Shown here piece by piece: positions 1 through 7,519 of a DNA stretch of 12,377 nt. Source of the stretch: Spirochaetaceae bacterium (GTDB lineage: Bacteria; Spirochaetota; Spirochaetia; SZUA-6; Bin103). Both the position numbers and the translations under genes were made by a program. Numbering within the stretch: the first letter of the stretch is position 1; every line of letters begins with the position of its first letter. The notes below the pieces were generated by a model. That model searched no databases. It was not told the DNA's origin and worked only from the letters and a program-made list of their open reading frames with translations. Where the stretch lies: NCBI GenBank assembly GCA_028818385.1, contig JAPPNY010000246.1, forward strand, positions 2,959 through 15,335. Reading direction: 5' to 3'.

Positions 1-1557
1 GCCTACCCCGGCGGGCCTTGCCGATATGGGGGTCGGGGGGGGGGGGGTAACTGGGGGGGCGGGGTTGCCTCCGCGGGCGCCGGGAACCACGCCCTCGTAG
101 TGGACGGCATCCACCACGCGGCCGTCCGCCTGCCGCACGATGCGCACGCCGTCCGGGCCGTTCGTGATGCTGTTTCCGGTCAGCGCAAGGGTGAGCGTTC
201 CGTCCGGAAGAAAGCTCGGGGTTTCGATCACCGCCTGCTTCGCCAGCACCAGGAAGGCGCCGGCGGCCAGTTGCCCGCTGCCGTCCACGGACTGATACGG
301 CTCGTCGTCGGCCCCGTCCACCAGCTCGAAGCGGTAGTCGGCAAGATCGACAGCGGCCTTTCCGGGGTTCAGGATCTCGATGAACTCTGCGGTGTCGGTG
401 CCGCCCGCCTGATCGTAGTCGATCTCATTGACCAGCAGCGTTGCCGCAATAGGCGTGAGCGGGAGAGCGGGGAACATGTTGGCAGCTATCGCGAGTGTGG
501 CGCTGGTCTGCAAGCCGGCCGCGTCGGTGACGGTGACTGACAGGGTGCCGGCGGTCGTCCGTCCATAGCCGGTCATGATCGTCGGATTCGCTGCCGCGTC
601 CGTGAACGTTCCGGCGCTGTTGTCGCTCTTGATGAACTTCCAGGCATAGCCCAGCTCGGCGTTCTCGCCAGCAGCGGAGACGGCGGCCGTCCAGCGGATG
701 CCTGCGGGAGTGCGCTTGCCGGAGATGCCGCGTACGGCCGGTCCCAGCCGTGCCGCCAAGCCTGACGTCTGGACCCTGATCTGGAAGTCCACCTCGACCC
801 GATTGCCCTGGGCGTTGCTCAGGGCGATCTGCACGGTGTACCAGCCGACGACATCCGGCGGTTGGTAGGTGCTGTTGATGGTCCCCGTGCCGGCTGCAAG
901 GGTGACGGTTCCGGACGGCGGATCGAAGGTACCGCCGCTCAACTCGTAGGCGAGATCCTCCGTGCCCGTCCCGGACACGGTGATGCTCACGTTGGCCGGA
1001 ATGCCGGTGGACACGTTGCTGATGCTGATGCCGGTGACCTTCGGGACGCGGTTCGCCTGCTTGTCGTCGATTGCGTTCAGCCGGATCGTGATCTGCGCGC
1101 CGACATCGGTGAGCGTTGCCTTGTGAGTACCCTCGAAGATCACCGTGCCAATGCTGTCGAGCGCCTTGGCGGTGAAGGTCAACTCGGTGTTCATGGTGAG
1201 CCCGGAAAGGGTTCCGGTCCAGACTCCTGCCGGCGAGCGCACGAGCGTGGCCGTGGCCAGCGAGTCCTGGTGGGTTCCCCCGGCGTCGTTGCCGGCCACG
1301 CTGATGGTCACCGAGTCGATGTCTTCGTGCCCGCCCTTCGCCGAGGCGACGGTCAGAGGCCCGGCCACCCGCACCGTCACCGACGTGGTGGTGGCCGAGC
1401 GCGGCGGGCTTTCGCTCGGAGCCGGCTGCACCGCTGCCGGTTCCGTGGCAGCCGGGGCGGCCAGCTCCAGAAATTCCATGCATCCGACAAGGGATGCGGC
1501 GGCGATCATCGTCACCACGCTGGCGACGATGTTGCGAACGAAACGTGGGTGTTTCAT
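1..1557 (-). CDS. Lipoprotein with Ig-like region and C-terminal lamin-tail-like domain (3' end beyond window)
   Basis: The frame opens at ATG 1557 and stays open to base 1, so the C-terminus is missing; 519 codons are visible. The N-terminus is a lipoprotein signal: basic MKHPRFVR, a hydrophobic stretch, then lipobox L23-V24-G25-C26, so the mature protein is probably lipid-anchored and extracytoplasmic. Residues 30-58 are an Ala/Pro/Ser-rich linker. Residues 59-165 and 170-262 read as beta-sandwich (Ig-like or PKD-like) sequence, and 265-358 as another such segment. From about 374 (LLVNEIDYDQ, AEFIEILNPG, VDLADYRFEL, NGPDGVRIV) it matches the lamin-tail domain pattern, an Ig-fold found in secreted bacterial proteins and often linked to surface adhesion or hydrolases. 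No catalytic residues are visible, so a structural or binding role is inferred. It lies 32 bp downstream of a shorter paralogue and is probably cotranscribed. No clear Shine-Dalgarno precedes the ATG. The visible end runs into poly-proline encoded by a long C tract, where the frame may be unreliable. Confidence 0.8.
   Translation of the reverse strand, partial: MKHPRFVRNIVASVVTMIAAASLVGCMEFLELAAPAATEPAAVQPAPSESPPRSATTTSVTVRVAGPLTVASAKGGHEDIDSVTISVAGNDAGGTHQDSLATATLVRSPAGVWTGTLSGLTMNTELTFTAKALDSIGTVIFEGTHKATLTDVGAQITIRLNAIDDKQANRVPKVTGISISNVSTGIPANVSITVSGTGTEDLAYELSGGTFDPPSGTVTLAAGTGTINSTYQPPDVVGWYTVQIALSNAQGNRVEVDFQIRVQTSGLAARLGPAVRGISGKRTPAGIRWTAAVSAAGENAELGYAWKFIKSDNSAGTFTDAAANPTIMTGYGRTTAGTLSVTVTDAAGLQTSATLAIAANMFPALPLTPIAATLLVNEIDYDQAGGTDTAEFIEILNPGKAAVDLADYRFELVDGADDEPYQSVDGSGQLAAGAFLVLAKQAVIETPSFLPDGTLTLALTGNSITNGPDGVRIVRQADGRVVDAVHYEGVVPGARGGNPAPPVTPPPPTPISARPAGVG
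35..64. repeat. G-rich homopolymer tract (13 G, then 7 G and 4 G)
   Basis: The plus strand has 13 consecutive G at 35-47, seven more at 53-59 and four at 61-64. On the coding strand these are C runs that give a PPPPP stretch near the visible end of the lipoprotein. The paralogous neighbour has no such run at the matching position. It could be a slippage-prone contingency tract, or a sequencing or assembly artefact near a contig end. Confidence 0.7.
1466..1486 (-). repeat. Direct repeat copy 1: lipobox-MEFLE coding segment
   Basis: A 21-bp stretch is repeated exactly at 2209-2229. In both genes it encodes the end of the lipobox, Cys26 and MEFLE. Similarity continues into the flanking GGGATGCGGCGGC, which supports recent duplication or gene conversion. 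Confidence 0.8.
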
Positions 1558-1589
1558 GCCCGAGATACCGTCGTGGCGTCCGCGGCGCT

Positions 1590-2300
1590 TCAGCCGGAGA
1601 CCGGTTCGCCGGAGATCAGGCCGGCGCACGCGTTCGCCGCTCCCGGCGACGGCGTCATGGTCCCGAAGTCCGCGCCGTTGTCGTCGCTGTCGAAGCCGTC
1701 CGGGCAGCGGCCGATCGATGTGGGGGAACTGGTGTCATCCCGCGGCGCGGGTGCGCCCTCTCCGAAGCCGGGGACGGCGTCCCGGTAGTGGACACCGTCC
1801 AGAACGCGCCCGGTCGCGGCCTCGACGATGCGGACCGCGTCCGGGCCGTTCTGCAGGCCGCCGCTCTTCAGCGGCAGCGTCACGGTCCCAACGGCCGCTG
1901 CGTCGATGACCGCCTGGTCGCCGATCACGAGGTACGCCCCGGCGTCCAGCCGGCCGGTGGGTGCGTAGGAGCCGTAGCGGCGCCCGTTCGAGCCGTTGAT
2001 CAGCTCTATCCGGTAGTCGGCCAGGTCGACGGCAGACGGGTTGGGGTTGACGATCTCCATGAACTCGGCGTCATCCGCGCCCTTCTGGTCGTAGTCGACT
2101 TCGTTGATGACCAGCGGAGCTGCCGGCGGGCGCGGGACATCCGGGTCCGGGGCGTCCGGCGCCACCGCTGCAGCGCCGGCGCCCGGCGGATCCTGCGTGG
2201 CGGACGTTTCCAGAAATTCCATGCATCCGCTCAGGGATGCGGCGGCCGCGGCGGCGGCCAGCACGGCGAAGAGGCTGCGAAGCGAAAGTAACTGTTCCAT
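1590..2300 (-). CDS. Short lipoprotein with lamin-tail-like (LTD) domain
   Basis: This is a predicted lipid-anchored, extracytoplasmic protein of 236 residues. I chose ATG 2300 because it gives a clean signal peptide: MEQLLSLRS, an alanine-rich hydrophobic core, then lipobox L23-S24-G25-C26. An in-frame ATG at 2330 would add ten residues (MAVPAHAHAG) unlike a signal peptide. Residues 31-62 are an Ala/Pro linker. Residues 63-225 form an LTD-like domain: LVINEVDYDQ, AEFMEIVNP, VDLADYRIEL, AGAYLVIGDQ, NGPDAVRIV, VHYRDAVPGF, and the closing SIGRCPDGFDSDDN and SPGAANAC. The acidic closing segment is typical of complete bacterial LTDs. The downstream gene is a longer paralogue: both share signal-peptide length, the Cys26-MEFLE start and near-identical DNA there. 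No enzymatic residues are seen; a surface structural or binding role is an inference. The promoter should lie in the AT-richer spacer shared with the divergent regulator gene. No strong Shine-Dalgarno is visible. Confidence 0.8.
   Translation of the reverse strand: MEQLLSLRSLFAVLAAAAAAASLSGCMEFLETSATQDPPGAGAAAVAPDAPDPDVPRPPAAPLVINEVDYDQKGADDAEFMEIVNPNPSAVDLADYRIELINGSNGRRYGSYAPTGRLDAGAYLVIGDQAVIDAAAVGTVTLPLKSGGLQNGPDAVRIVEAATGRVLDGVHYRDAVPGFGEGAPAPRDDTSSPTSIGRCPDGFDSDDNGADFGTMTPSPGAANACAGLISGEPVSG
2209..2229 (-). repeat. Direct repeat copy 2: lipobox-MEFLE coding segment
   Basis: This is the second copy of the 21-bp segment at 1466-1486, at the same position relative to the lipobox of the shorter LTD lipoprotein. 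Confidence 0.8.
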
Positions 2301-2426
2301 GCCGGCATGAGCGTGCGCCGGCACCGCCACGCTTCAAGTTCACCCCCTGTGAGCGACCGTTCCCGTGCATAAACGGCTTGCATTCGTATTGACGCGATAA
2401 GTATCTCTTGAACAACCTCTGCATCG
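2301..2426. promoter_or_regulatory. Divergent intergenic region, probable promoters both ways
   Basis: This 126-bp spacer separates the minus-strand lipoprotein gene from the plus-strand regulator gene, so it should hold both promoters. The segment about 2370-2415 is visibly richer in A/T than its surroundings, as expected of a promoter. A plus-strand TTGCAT (2378-2383) with GTATCT (2401-2406) at 17-bp spacing is a poor sigma-70 match, and a TTGACG at 2389-2394 has no good partner. ATGCCGGCAT (2299-2308) is a perfect palindrome overlapping the lipoprotein start codon. I cannot assign exact boxes. Confidence 0.4.
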
Positions 2427-4781
2427 GTGAACACCGGCGAACCGACGCACGAGCTTGAGGCACAGCGCCAGCGCACCTTCGCGCTGGGCGCGGCGATCCT
2501 GCGGCTCAATGCGCCCCCCGACCTGACCACCGTCCTGCAGGAGATCATCGACAGCGCCCGCGCCCTCACCGGCGCCCGATTCGGCGTGATCACCACGATC
2601 GATGGAGCGGACGAGGTGGAGGACTTCGTCACCTCGGGCTTCACGCCCGAAGAGCACGCGGCCTTCATGGCCTGGCCCGACGGGCCCAGGCTCTGGGCGC
2701 ACTTCCGCGACCTGCCGGGACCGATTCGCCTGACCGACCTGCCGTCCTTCGTCAACTCGCTCGGCTGCGCCACGGACCTGATGCACGCGAACACCTTCCA
2801 GGGAACGCCGATGCGCCACGGCGACGCGCAGGTCGGCAACCTGTTCCTGGCCGGCAAGGAAGGCGCGCCGGAGTTCACGGCCGCGGACGAGGAGGTGCTG
2901 GTGCTGTTCGGCTCGCTGGCGGCGACGGCGATCGCCAACGCCCGCACCCATCGCAACGAGCAGCGCGCGCGGGCTGACCTGGAGGCGCTGGTCGAGACCT
3001 CTCCGGTTGGCGTGGTGATGTTGCATGCCAGGAATGGCCAACCGGTGTCGTTCAATCGCGAGGCGCGGCGGATCCTGGAGAGCCTGCGCACGGAGGGGCA
3101 CCCGCTGGAGCAGCTTCAGGAGGTGGTCACCTGCCGGCGCGCCGACGGGCGCGAGGTCGCCCTCGCCGAGCTCCCGCTGGCGGCGCAGTTCAGCAGCGGC
3201 GAGACGGTGCGCGCCGAGGAGATGGTGCTCTCGGTCCCCGACGGGCGCAGCGTCAGGACCCTGGTCAACTCGACGCCGATCCGTTCCGAGGACGGCGCGG
3301 TCGCATCGGTGGTCGTCACCATGCAGGACCTGGCCCCGCTCGACGAGCTGGAGCGTCTGCGCGCCGAGTTCCTGGGCATGGTGAGTCACGAGCTGCGGGC
3401 TCCACTCACGTCGATCAAGGGCTCGGCGGCCACGCTCCTGGAGTCCGCGCAGGAGCTCGACCCGGCCGAGCGGCACGAGTTCTTCCGCATCATCCACGAC
3501 CAGGCCGATCGCATGCGCGGGCTCATCAGCGACCTGCTGGATGCGGGGCGCATCGACGCGGGCACGCTGTCGGTGGAGCCGGAGCCCTCCGACGTGGCCG
3601 TGCTGGTGGACCGGGCGCGCAACACGTTCCTGTCGGGCGGCGGGCGGCACACCGTGCTCATCGACCTGCCGCCGGGCCTGCCGAGAGTGATGGCCGACCG
3701 GCGGCGCGTCGAGCAGGTGCTGAACAACCTGCTCGCCAACGCCGCGACACACTCGCCTGAGTCGACCCCGATCCGGGTCGGCGCGGAGCGCGACGGCGTG
3801 CACCTCGCAGTCTGGGTCGTGGACGAAGGCCGGGGCGTGGCGCCCGAGCGGCTGCCCCACCTGTTCCGCAAGTACACCGGCCTCACCGCGGCTGGCGGTG
3901 AGCGCGTACCGGGCGGGACCGGCCTGGGGCTGGCCATCTGCAAGGGGCTGGTGGACGCGCACGGGGGCCGCATCCGCGCCGAAAGCGGCGGTTCCGGCCA
4001 GGGATCGCGGTTCACCTTCACGCTGCCGCTGGCGGAGCAGAAGAGCGAAGCCGAGCCGGTCGGTGCCGGCGGGCGCGTCCGGGGCTCGGCACCGGGCCCG
4101 CGCGAGCCGACCCGGGTCTTGGTGGTGGACGACGACGACCCGCAGACGCTGCGCTTCGTGCGCGACGCACTGGCGGCAGCGGACTACGAGCCGCTGGTGA
4201 CCGGAGGCCACACCGAGCTGTCCCGGATCATCCGCACCGAGCAGCCGCACCTGGTCCTGATGGATCTGATGCTGCCTGGCACCGACGGCATCGAGCTGAT
4301 GGAGAGCGTCTCCGAGCTCGCCGACCTGCCGGTGGTCTTCATCTCCGGGTACGGACGCGACGAGACCATTGCGCGGGCGCTGGAGAGCGGCGCCGCCGAC
4401 TACATCGTCAAGCCGTTCTCGGCCACGGAGCTGGTCGCCCGGGTGCGGGCAGCGCTGCGCCGGCACGCTGGGCCGGAGCCGTTCGTGCTGGGCGAGCTGT
4501 CCGTCCACTACGAGGACCGGCGGGTGACGGTGGGCGGGCGTGAGGTGCCGCTGACCCCCACCGAGTACGAGATCGTTCGGCTGTTGTCGCGCAACGCGGG
4601 ACGGGTCACGACGTTCGATGCCCTGCTGCGCCACGCCTGGAGCAGGAAGGAGACGGGAAACGCCAACTTGGTGCGCAACTTCGTGAAGAAGCTACGCATG
4701 AAGCTCGGCGAGGACGCGGCCGGATCGACCTGGATCTTCAACGTGCGCGGCGTCGGCTACCGCATGCCCAGACCGAGGTAG
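2427..4781 (+). CDS. Hybrid GAF-PAS histidine kinase fused to OmpR/PhoB-type response regulator
   Basis: This 784-residue single-chain two-component regulator starts at GTG 2427; no other plausible start lies nearby. Domains in order: GAF-like sensor about 20-175 (ending EFTAADEEVLVLFGSLAATA); PAS about 181-305; HisKA about 308-375 with H321 in MVSHELRAPLTSIKG; HATPase about 415-536 with N box LNNLLANAATHSP, G1 DEGRG (466-470) and G2 GGTGLGLAI (496-504); a Pro/Gly linker 540-560; receiver 562-678 with D568-D570, phosphoacceptor D613 (LMDLMLPGTDG), S640 and K662 (VKPF); and a winged helix 685-781 ending RGVGYRMPRPR. All key residues are intact. No transmembrane segment or signal peptide is seen, so it is probably cytosolic. 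The kinase should phosphorylate H321 and pass phosphate to D613, changing DNA binding by the winged helix. Kinase-receiver hybrids usually lack a DNA-binding output, so this is nearly a one-component regulator. The signal and targets are unknown; the divergent lipoprotein operon is one candidate target. Confidence 0.93.
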   Translation: MNTGEPTHELEAQRQRTFALGAAILRLNAPPDLTTVLQEIIDSARALTGARFGVITTIDGADEVEDFVTSGFTPEEHAAFMAWPDGPRLWAHFRDLPGPIRLTDLPSFVNSLGCATDLMHANTFQGTPMRHGDAQVGNLFLAGKEGAPEFTAADEEVLVLFGSLAATAIANARTHRNEQRARADLEALVETSPVGVVMLHARNGQPVSFNREARRILESLRTEGHPLEQLQEVVTCRRADGREVALAELPLAAQFSSGETVRAEEMVLSVPDGRSVRTLVNSTPIRSEDGAVASVVVTMQDLAPLDELERLRAEFLGMVSHELRAPLTSIKGSAATLLESAQELDPAERHEFFRIIHDQADRMRGLISDLLDAGRIDAGTLSVEPEPSDVAVLVDRARNTFLSGGGRHTVLIDLPPGLPRVMADRRRVEQVLNNLLANAATHSPESTPIRVGAERDGVHLAVWVVDEGRGVAPERLPHLFRKYTGLTAAGGERVPGGTGLGLAICKGLVDAHGGRIRAESGGSGQGSRFTFTLPLAEQKSEAEPVGAGGRVRGSAPGPREPTRVLVVDDDDPQTLRFVRDALAAADYEPLVTGGHTELSRIIRTEQPHLVLMDLMLPGTDGIELMESVSELADLPVVFISGYGRDETIARALESGAADYIVKPFSATELVARVRAALRRHAGPEPFVLGELSVHYEDRRVTVGGREVPLTPTEYEIVRLLSRNAGRVTTFDALLRHAWSRKETGNANLVRNFVKKLRMKLGEDAAGSTWIFNVRGVGYRMPRPR

Positions 4782-4807
4782 CCGCACACAGAGCTCGGAC
4801 TCGGTCT
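4770..4807 (+). terminator. Possible terminator stem-loop at the end of the hybrid regulator gene
   Basis: AGACCGAG (4770-4777) is the exact reverse complement of CTCGGTCT (4800-4807). The loop is 22 nt and contains GAGCTC. The stem overlaps the last codons and is followed by a short T-containing run (TTTCTGCTT). The long loop and imperfect U-tract make this a weak candidate. Confidence 0.3.
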
Positions 4808-5038
4808 TTCTGCTTGCTCGTCAGACGGAGCCACGGCAGTGCAACTCGCGAGCACCGTCCAGATGAGCGCGGCCAGCGACACCAGCGCCGTGCACCGACG
4901 CCGGGGGAACGCCAGCGTACGACCTCATGTACGGACTGCTTGGCAGTCTCATCCATGCAGATCAGCCGAGCATACACTTCCAGGCCGAGTATTCGATGAC
5001 CGCGTGGCGATCCTCGCGATCCTCTCATCGCCGCCGCG
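4782..5038. other. Noncoding gap between convergent genes
   Basis: I see no supportable gene in these 257 bp between the regulator (plus) and the oxidoreductase (minus). Short open frames cross it on both strands, but none has a ribosome-binding site or a recognisable motif. Apart from the possible terminator stem at its left edge it appears unstructured. Confidence 0.5.
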
Positions 5039-6193
5039 TCAGCGGTCCGGCCACGCCATCGCCTCGCCGCGCACGATCCCCGAGCGGCGTTCGTGGCGGC
5101 CCGGCCACTCGACCGGCAGCTCGCCTGACTCCGCCATCAGGCTGAGCGGATTGACGCGCGTCTTCAGCGGCAGGTGGATGCGCTGCCGTTTCCGCGCCGA
5201 CTCGAACAGCGCCATCATCACTTCCTGCACCGCGCGCCCTCGGTCGCCGCCCGAGATCGGCCGCTCGAGCCGCCCCTCGACCCAGTCGATGGTCTCCCGG
5301 CACTGGTGCGCCCACGGGTCATGCCACGGCGCCTCGACCGTCTGCCAGCCGCCGGTCGACGCGCCCAGGTAGCGCGCCGTGCCGATCTCGCGGTTGTAGC
5401 GGGAGGTCGGTCCCTCCGGCATGTACATCGGCGCGTCCGAGGGGAGCTCGGCCGGCGGGGGCATCCGCGTGCCCAGCTCCATGACGCCGTCCGTGCCGGT
5501 CACGCGCAGCGTCTGCGGCACGTCGTTGCCGTGGATGAGGATGGTCGCGCCGTTGTCGCAGCCGGCGATCCCCAGGCAGGCGTCCTCGGCCGGCAGGCCG
5601 CGCTCCACGTGGTCGGTGGTGCGCTCGACGGCGCCCAGCACCCACTCGACCGCCGGCTCGTCCATCAGGAACAGCGCCAGGCGGATGTTGTGCGAGTTGA
5701 CGTTGAGCAGGTTGCCGCCCGACTCCACGGTCACCTGCGCGACCCGGCCGATGGCGCCTTCGCGGATCAGCTCCCGCGCGCGCAGCCAGGCCGCGTGATG
5801 GGGACGCTGGTAGGCGATCGCCAGCTTGACGCCGTTGCGCTCGCAGGCGGTGAGCATGCGGTCCGCCTCTCCCAGGTCCACGGCCATCGGCTTCTGGCAT
5901 ATGATCGCCTTCGGCTGCCGGGCGGCGGCGGCGATCACCATCTCCGCGTGCTGGGCGTGCCAGGAGCAGACGTCGACGAAGTCCGGGCGCTCGGCGTCCA
6001 GCATCTCGCGGTAGTCGGCGTAGCGGTGCCCGGCGGCCACGCCGAAGAACTCCCCGAACTCCCGCAAGGCGTCCGGGTTGGTGTCGGCGATGGCCCCGAT
6101 CCCGGCCGGCCGGCCGGGCACGCCCTGCCAGGCGCGGGCGTGGGCGCGGGCGATCATCCCGCACGCGATGATGGCAGTCCGGTACCGGCTCAT
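5039..6193 (-). CDS. Gfo/Idh/MocA family oxidoreductase with altered active-site motifs
   Basis: A predicted cytosolic NAD(P)-dependent dehydrogenase of 384 residues, a normal length for the family, which oxidises sugars, inositols and other polyols. The N-terminal Rossmann fold starts TAIIACGMIARAHARAW, where the first Gly of the usual GxGxxG/A motif is Ala. It continues with GAIADTNPDALREF, DFVDVCSWHAQHAEMV and IICQKPMAVDLGEADRM. The family EKP motif is QKP here and keeps catalytic-type K101. The C-terminal domain has the His segment NLLNVNSHNIRLALF: H168 is kept, but the acidic residue usually four positions before it is N164, and the D of the common HxxD pattern is R171. It may therefore act on an unusual substrate or be partly degenerate, though the frame is intact. 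It starts at ATG 6193, with only a weak GAG upstream. It is divergent from the antiporter operon and convergent with the regulator, so it appears monocistronic. The substrate is not recognised. Confidence 0.88.
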   Translation of the reverse strand: MSRYRTAIIACGMIARAHARAWQGVPGRPAGIGAIADTNPDALREFGEFFGVAAGHRYADYREMLDAERPDFVDVCSWHAQHAEMVIAAAARQPKAIICQKPMAVDLGEADRMLTACERNGVKLAIAYQRPHHAAWLRARELIREGAIGRVAQVTVESGGNLLNVNSHNIRLALFLMDEPAVEWVLGAVERTTDHVERGLPAEDACLGIAGCDNGATILIHGNDVPQTLRVTGTDGVMELGTRMPPPAELPSDAPMYMPEGPTSRYNREIGTARYLGASTGGWQTVEAPWHDPWAHQCRETIDWVEGRLERPISGGDRGRAVQEVMMALFESARKRQRIHLPLKTRVNPLSLMAESGELPVEWPGRHERRSGIVRGEAMAWPDR

Positions 6194-6264
6194 GGCGGCT
6201 CGATCATACGATGGCCACGGGCGGGGCGGTGCCGGGACCCGTGCGGCGATCCTCCCCGACCGGG

Positions 6265-6280
6265 CATAATCCGTACGGAT
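6265..6280 (+). promoter_or_regulatory. Candidate -10 box and 12-bp palindrome ahead of antiporter operon
   Basis: CATAAT at 6265-6270 resembles a sigma-70 -10 box in otherwise G/C-rich sequence. No good -35 box is seen 17 bp upstream. It overlaps a perfect 12-bp palindrome, ATCCGTACGGAT (6269-6280), only five bases before the antiporter ATG at 6286. This placement fits an operator covering the transcription start. The reverse-complement half would also lie in the leader of the divergent oxidoreductase gene. Confidence 0.4.
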
Positions 6281-6285
6281 CGGCC

Positions 6286-7506
<1,221 letters not shown>

Positions 7507-7519
7507 CCGGTTGACCTCC

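Noticed and set aside
425..1483. Minus-strand open frame within the longer lipoprotein gene, in another frame
   Set aside because: The frame starting at ATG 1557 gives a lipobox and an LTD domain matching the neighbour, while this frame gives Arg/Gly/His-rich noise.
2340..4634. Long open frame on the minus strand opposite the hybrid regulator
   Set aside because: It is antisense to a gene with complete kinase and receiver motifs. Its translation is rich in Arg, His, Gln and Asp without domains, a usual by-product of high-GC coding bias.
4814..5028. Short open frames on both strands in the 4782-5038 gap
   Set aside because: They have no ribosome-binding site, no recognisable motif and no hydrophobic or helical pattern, and would be expected by chance.
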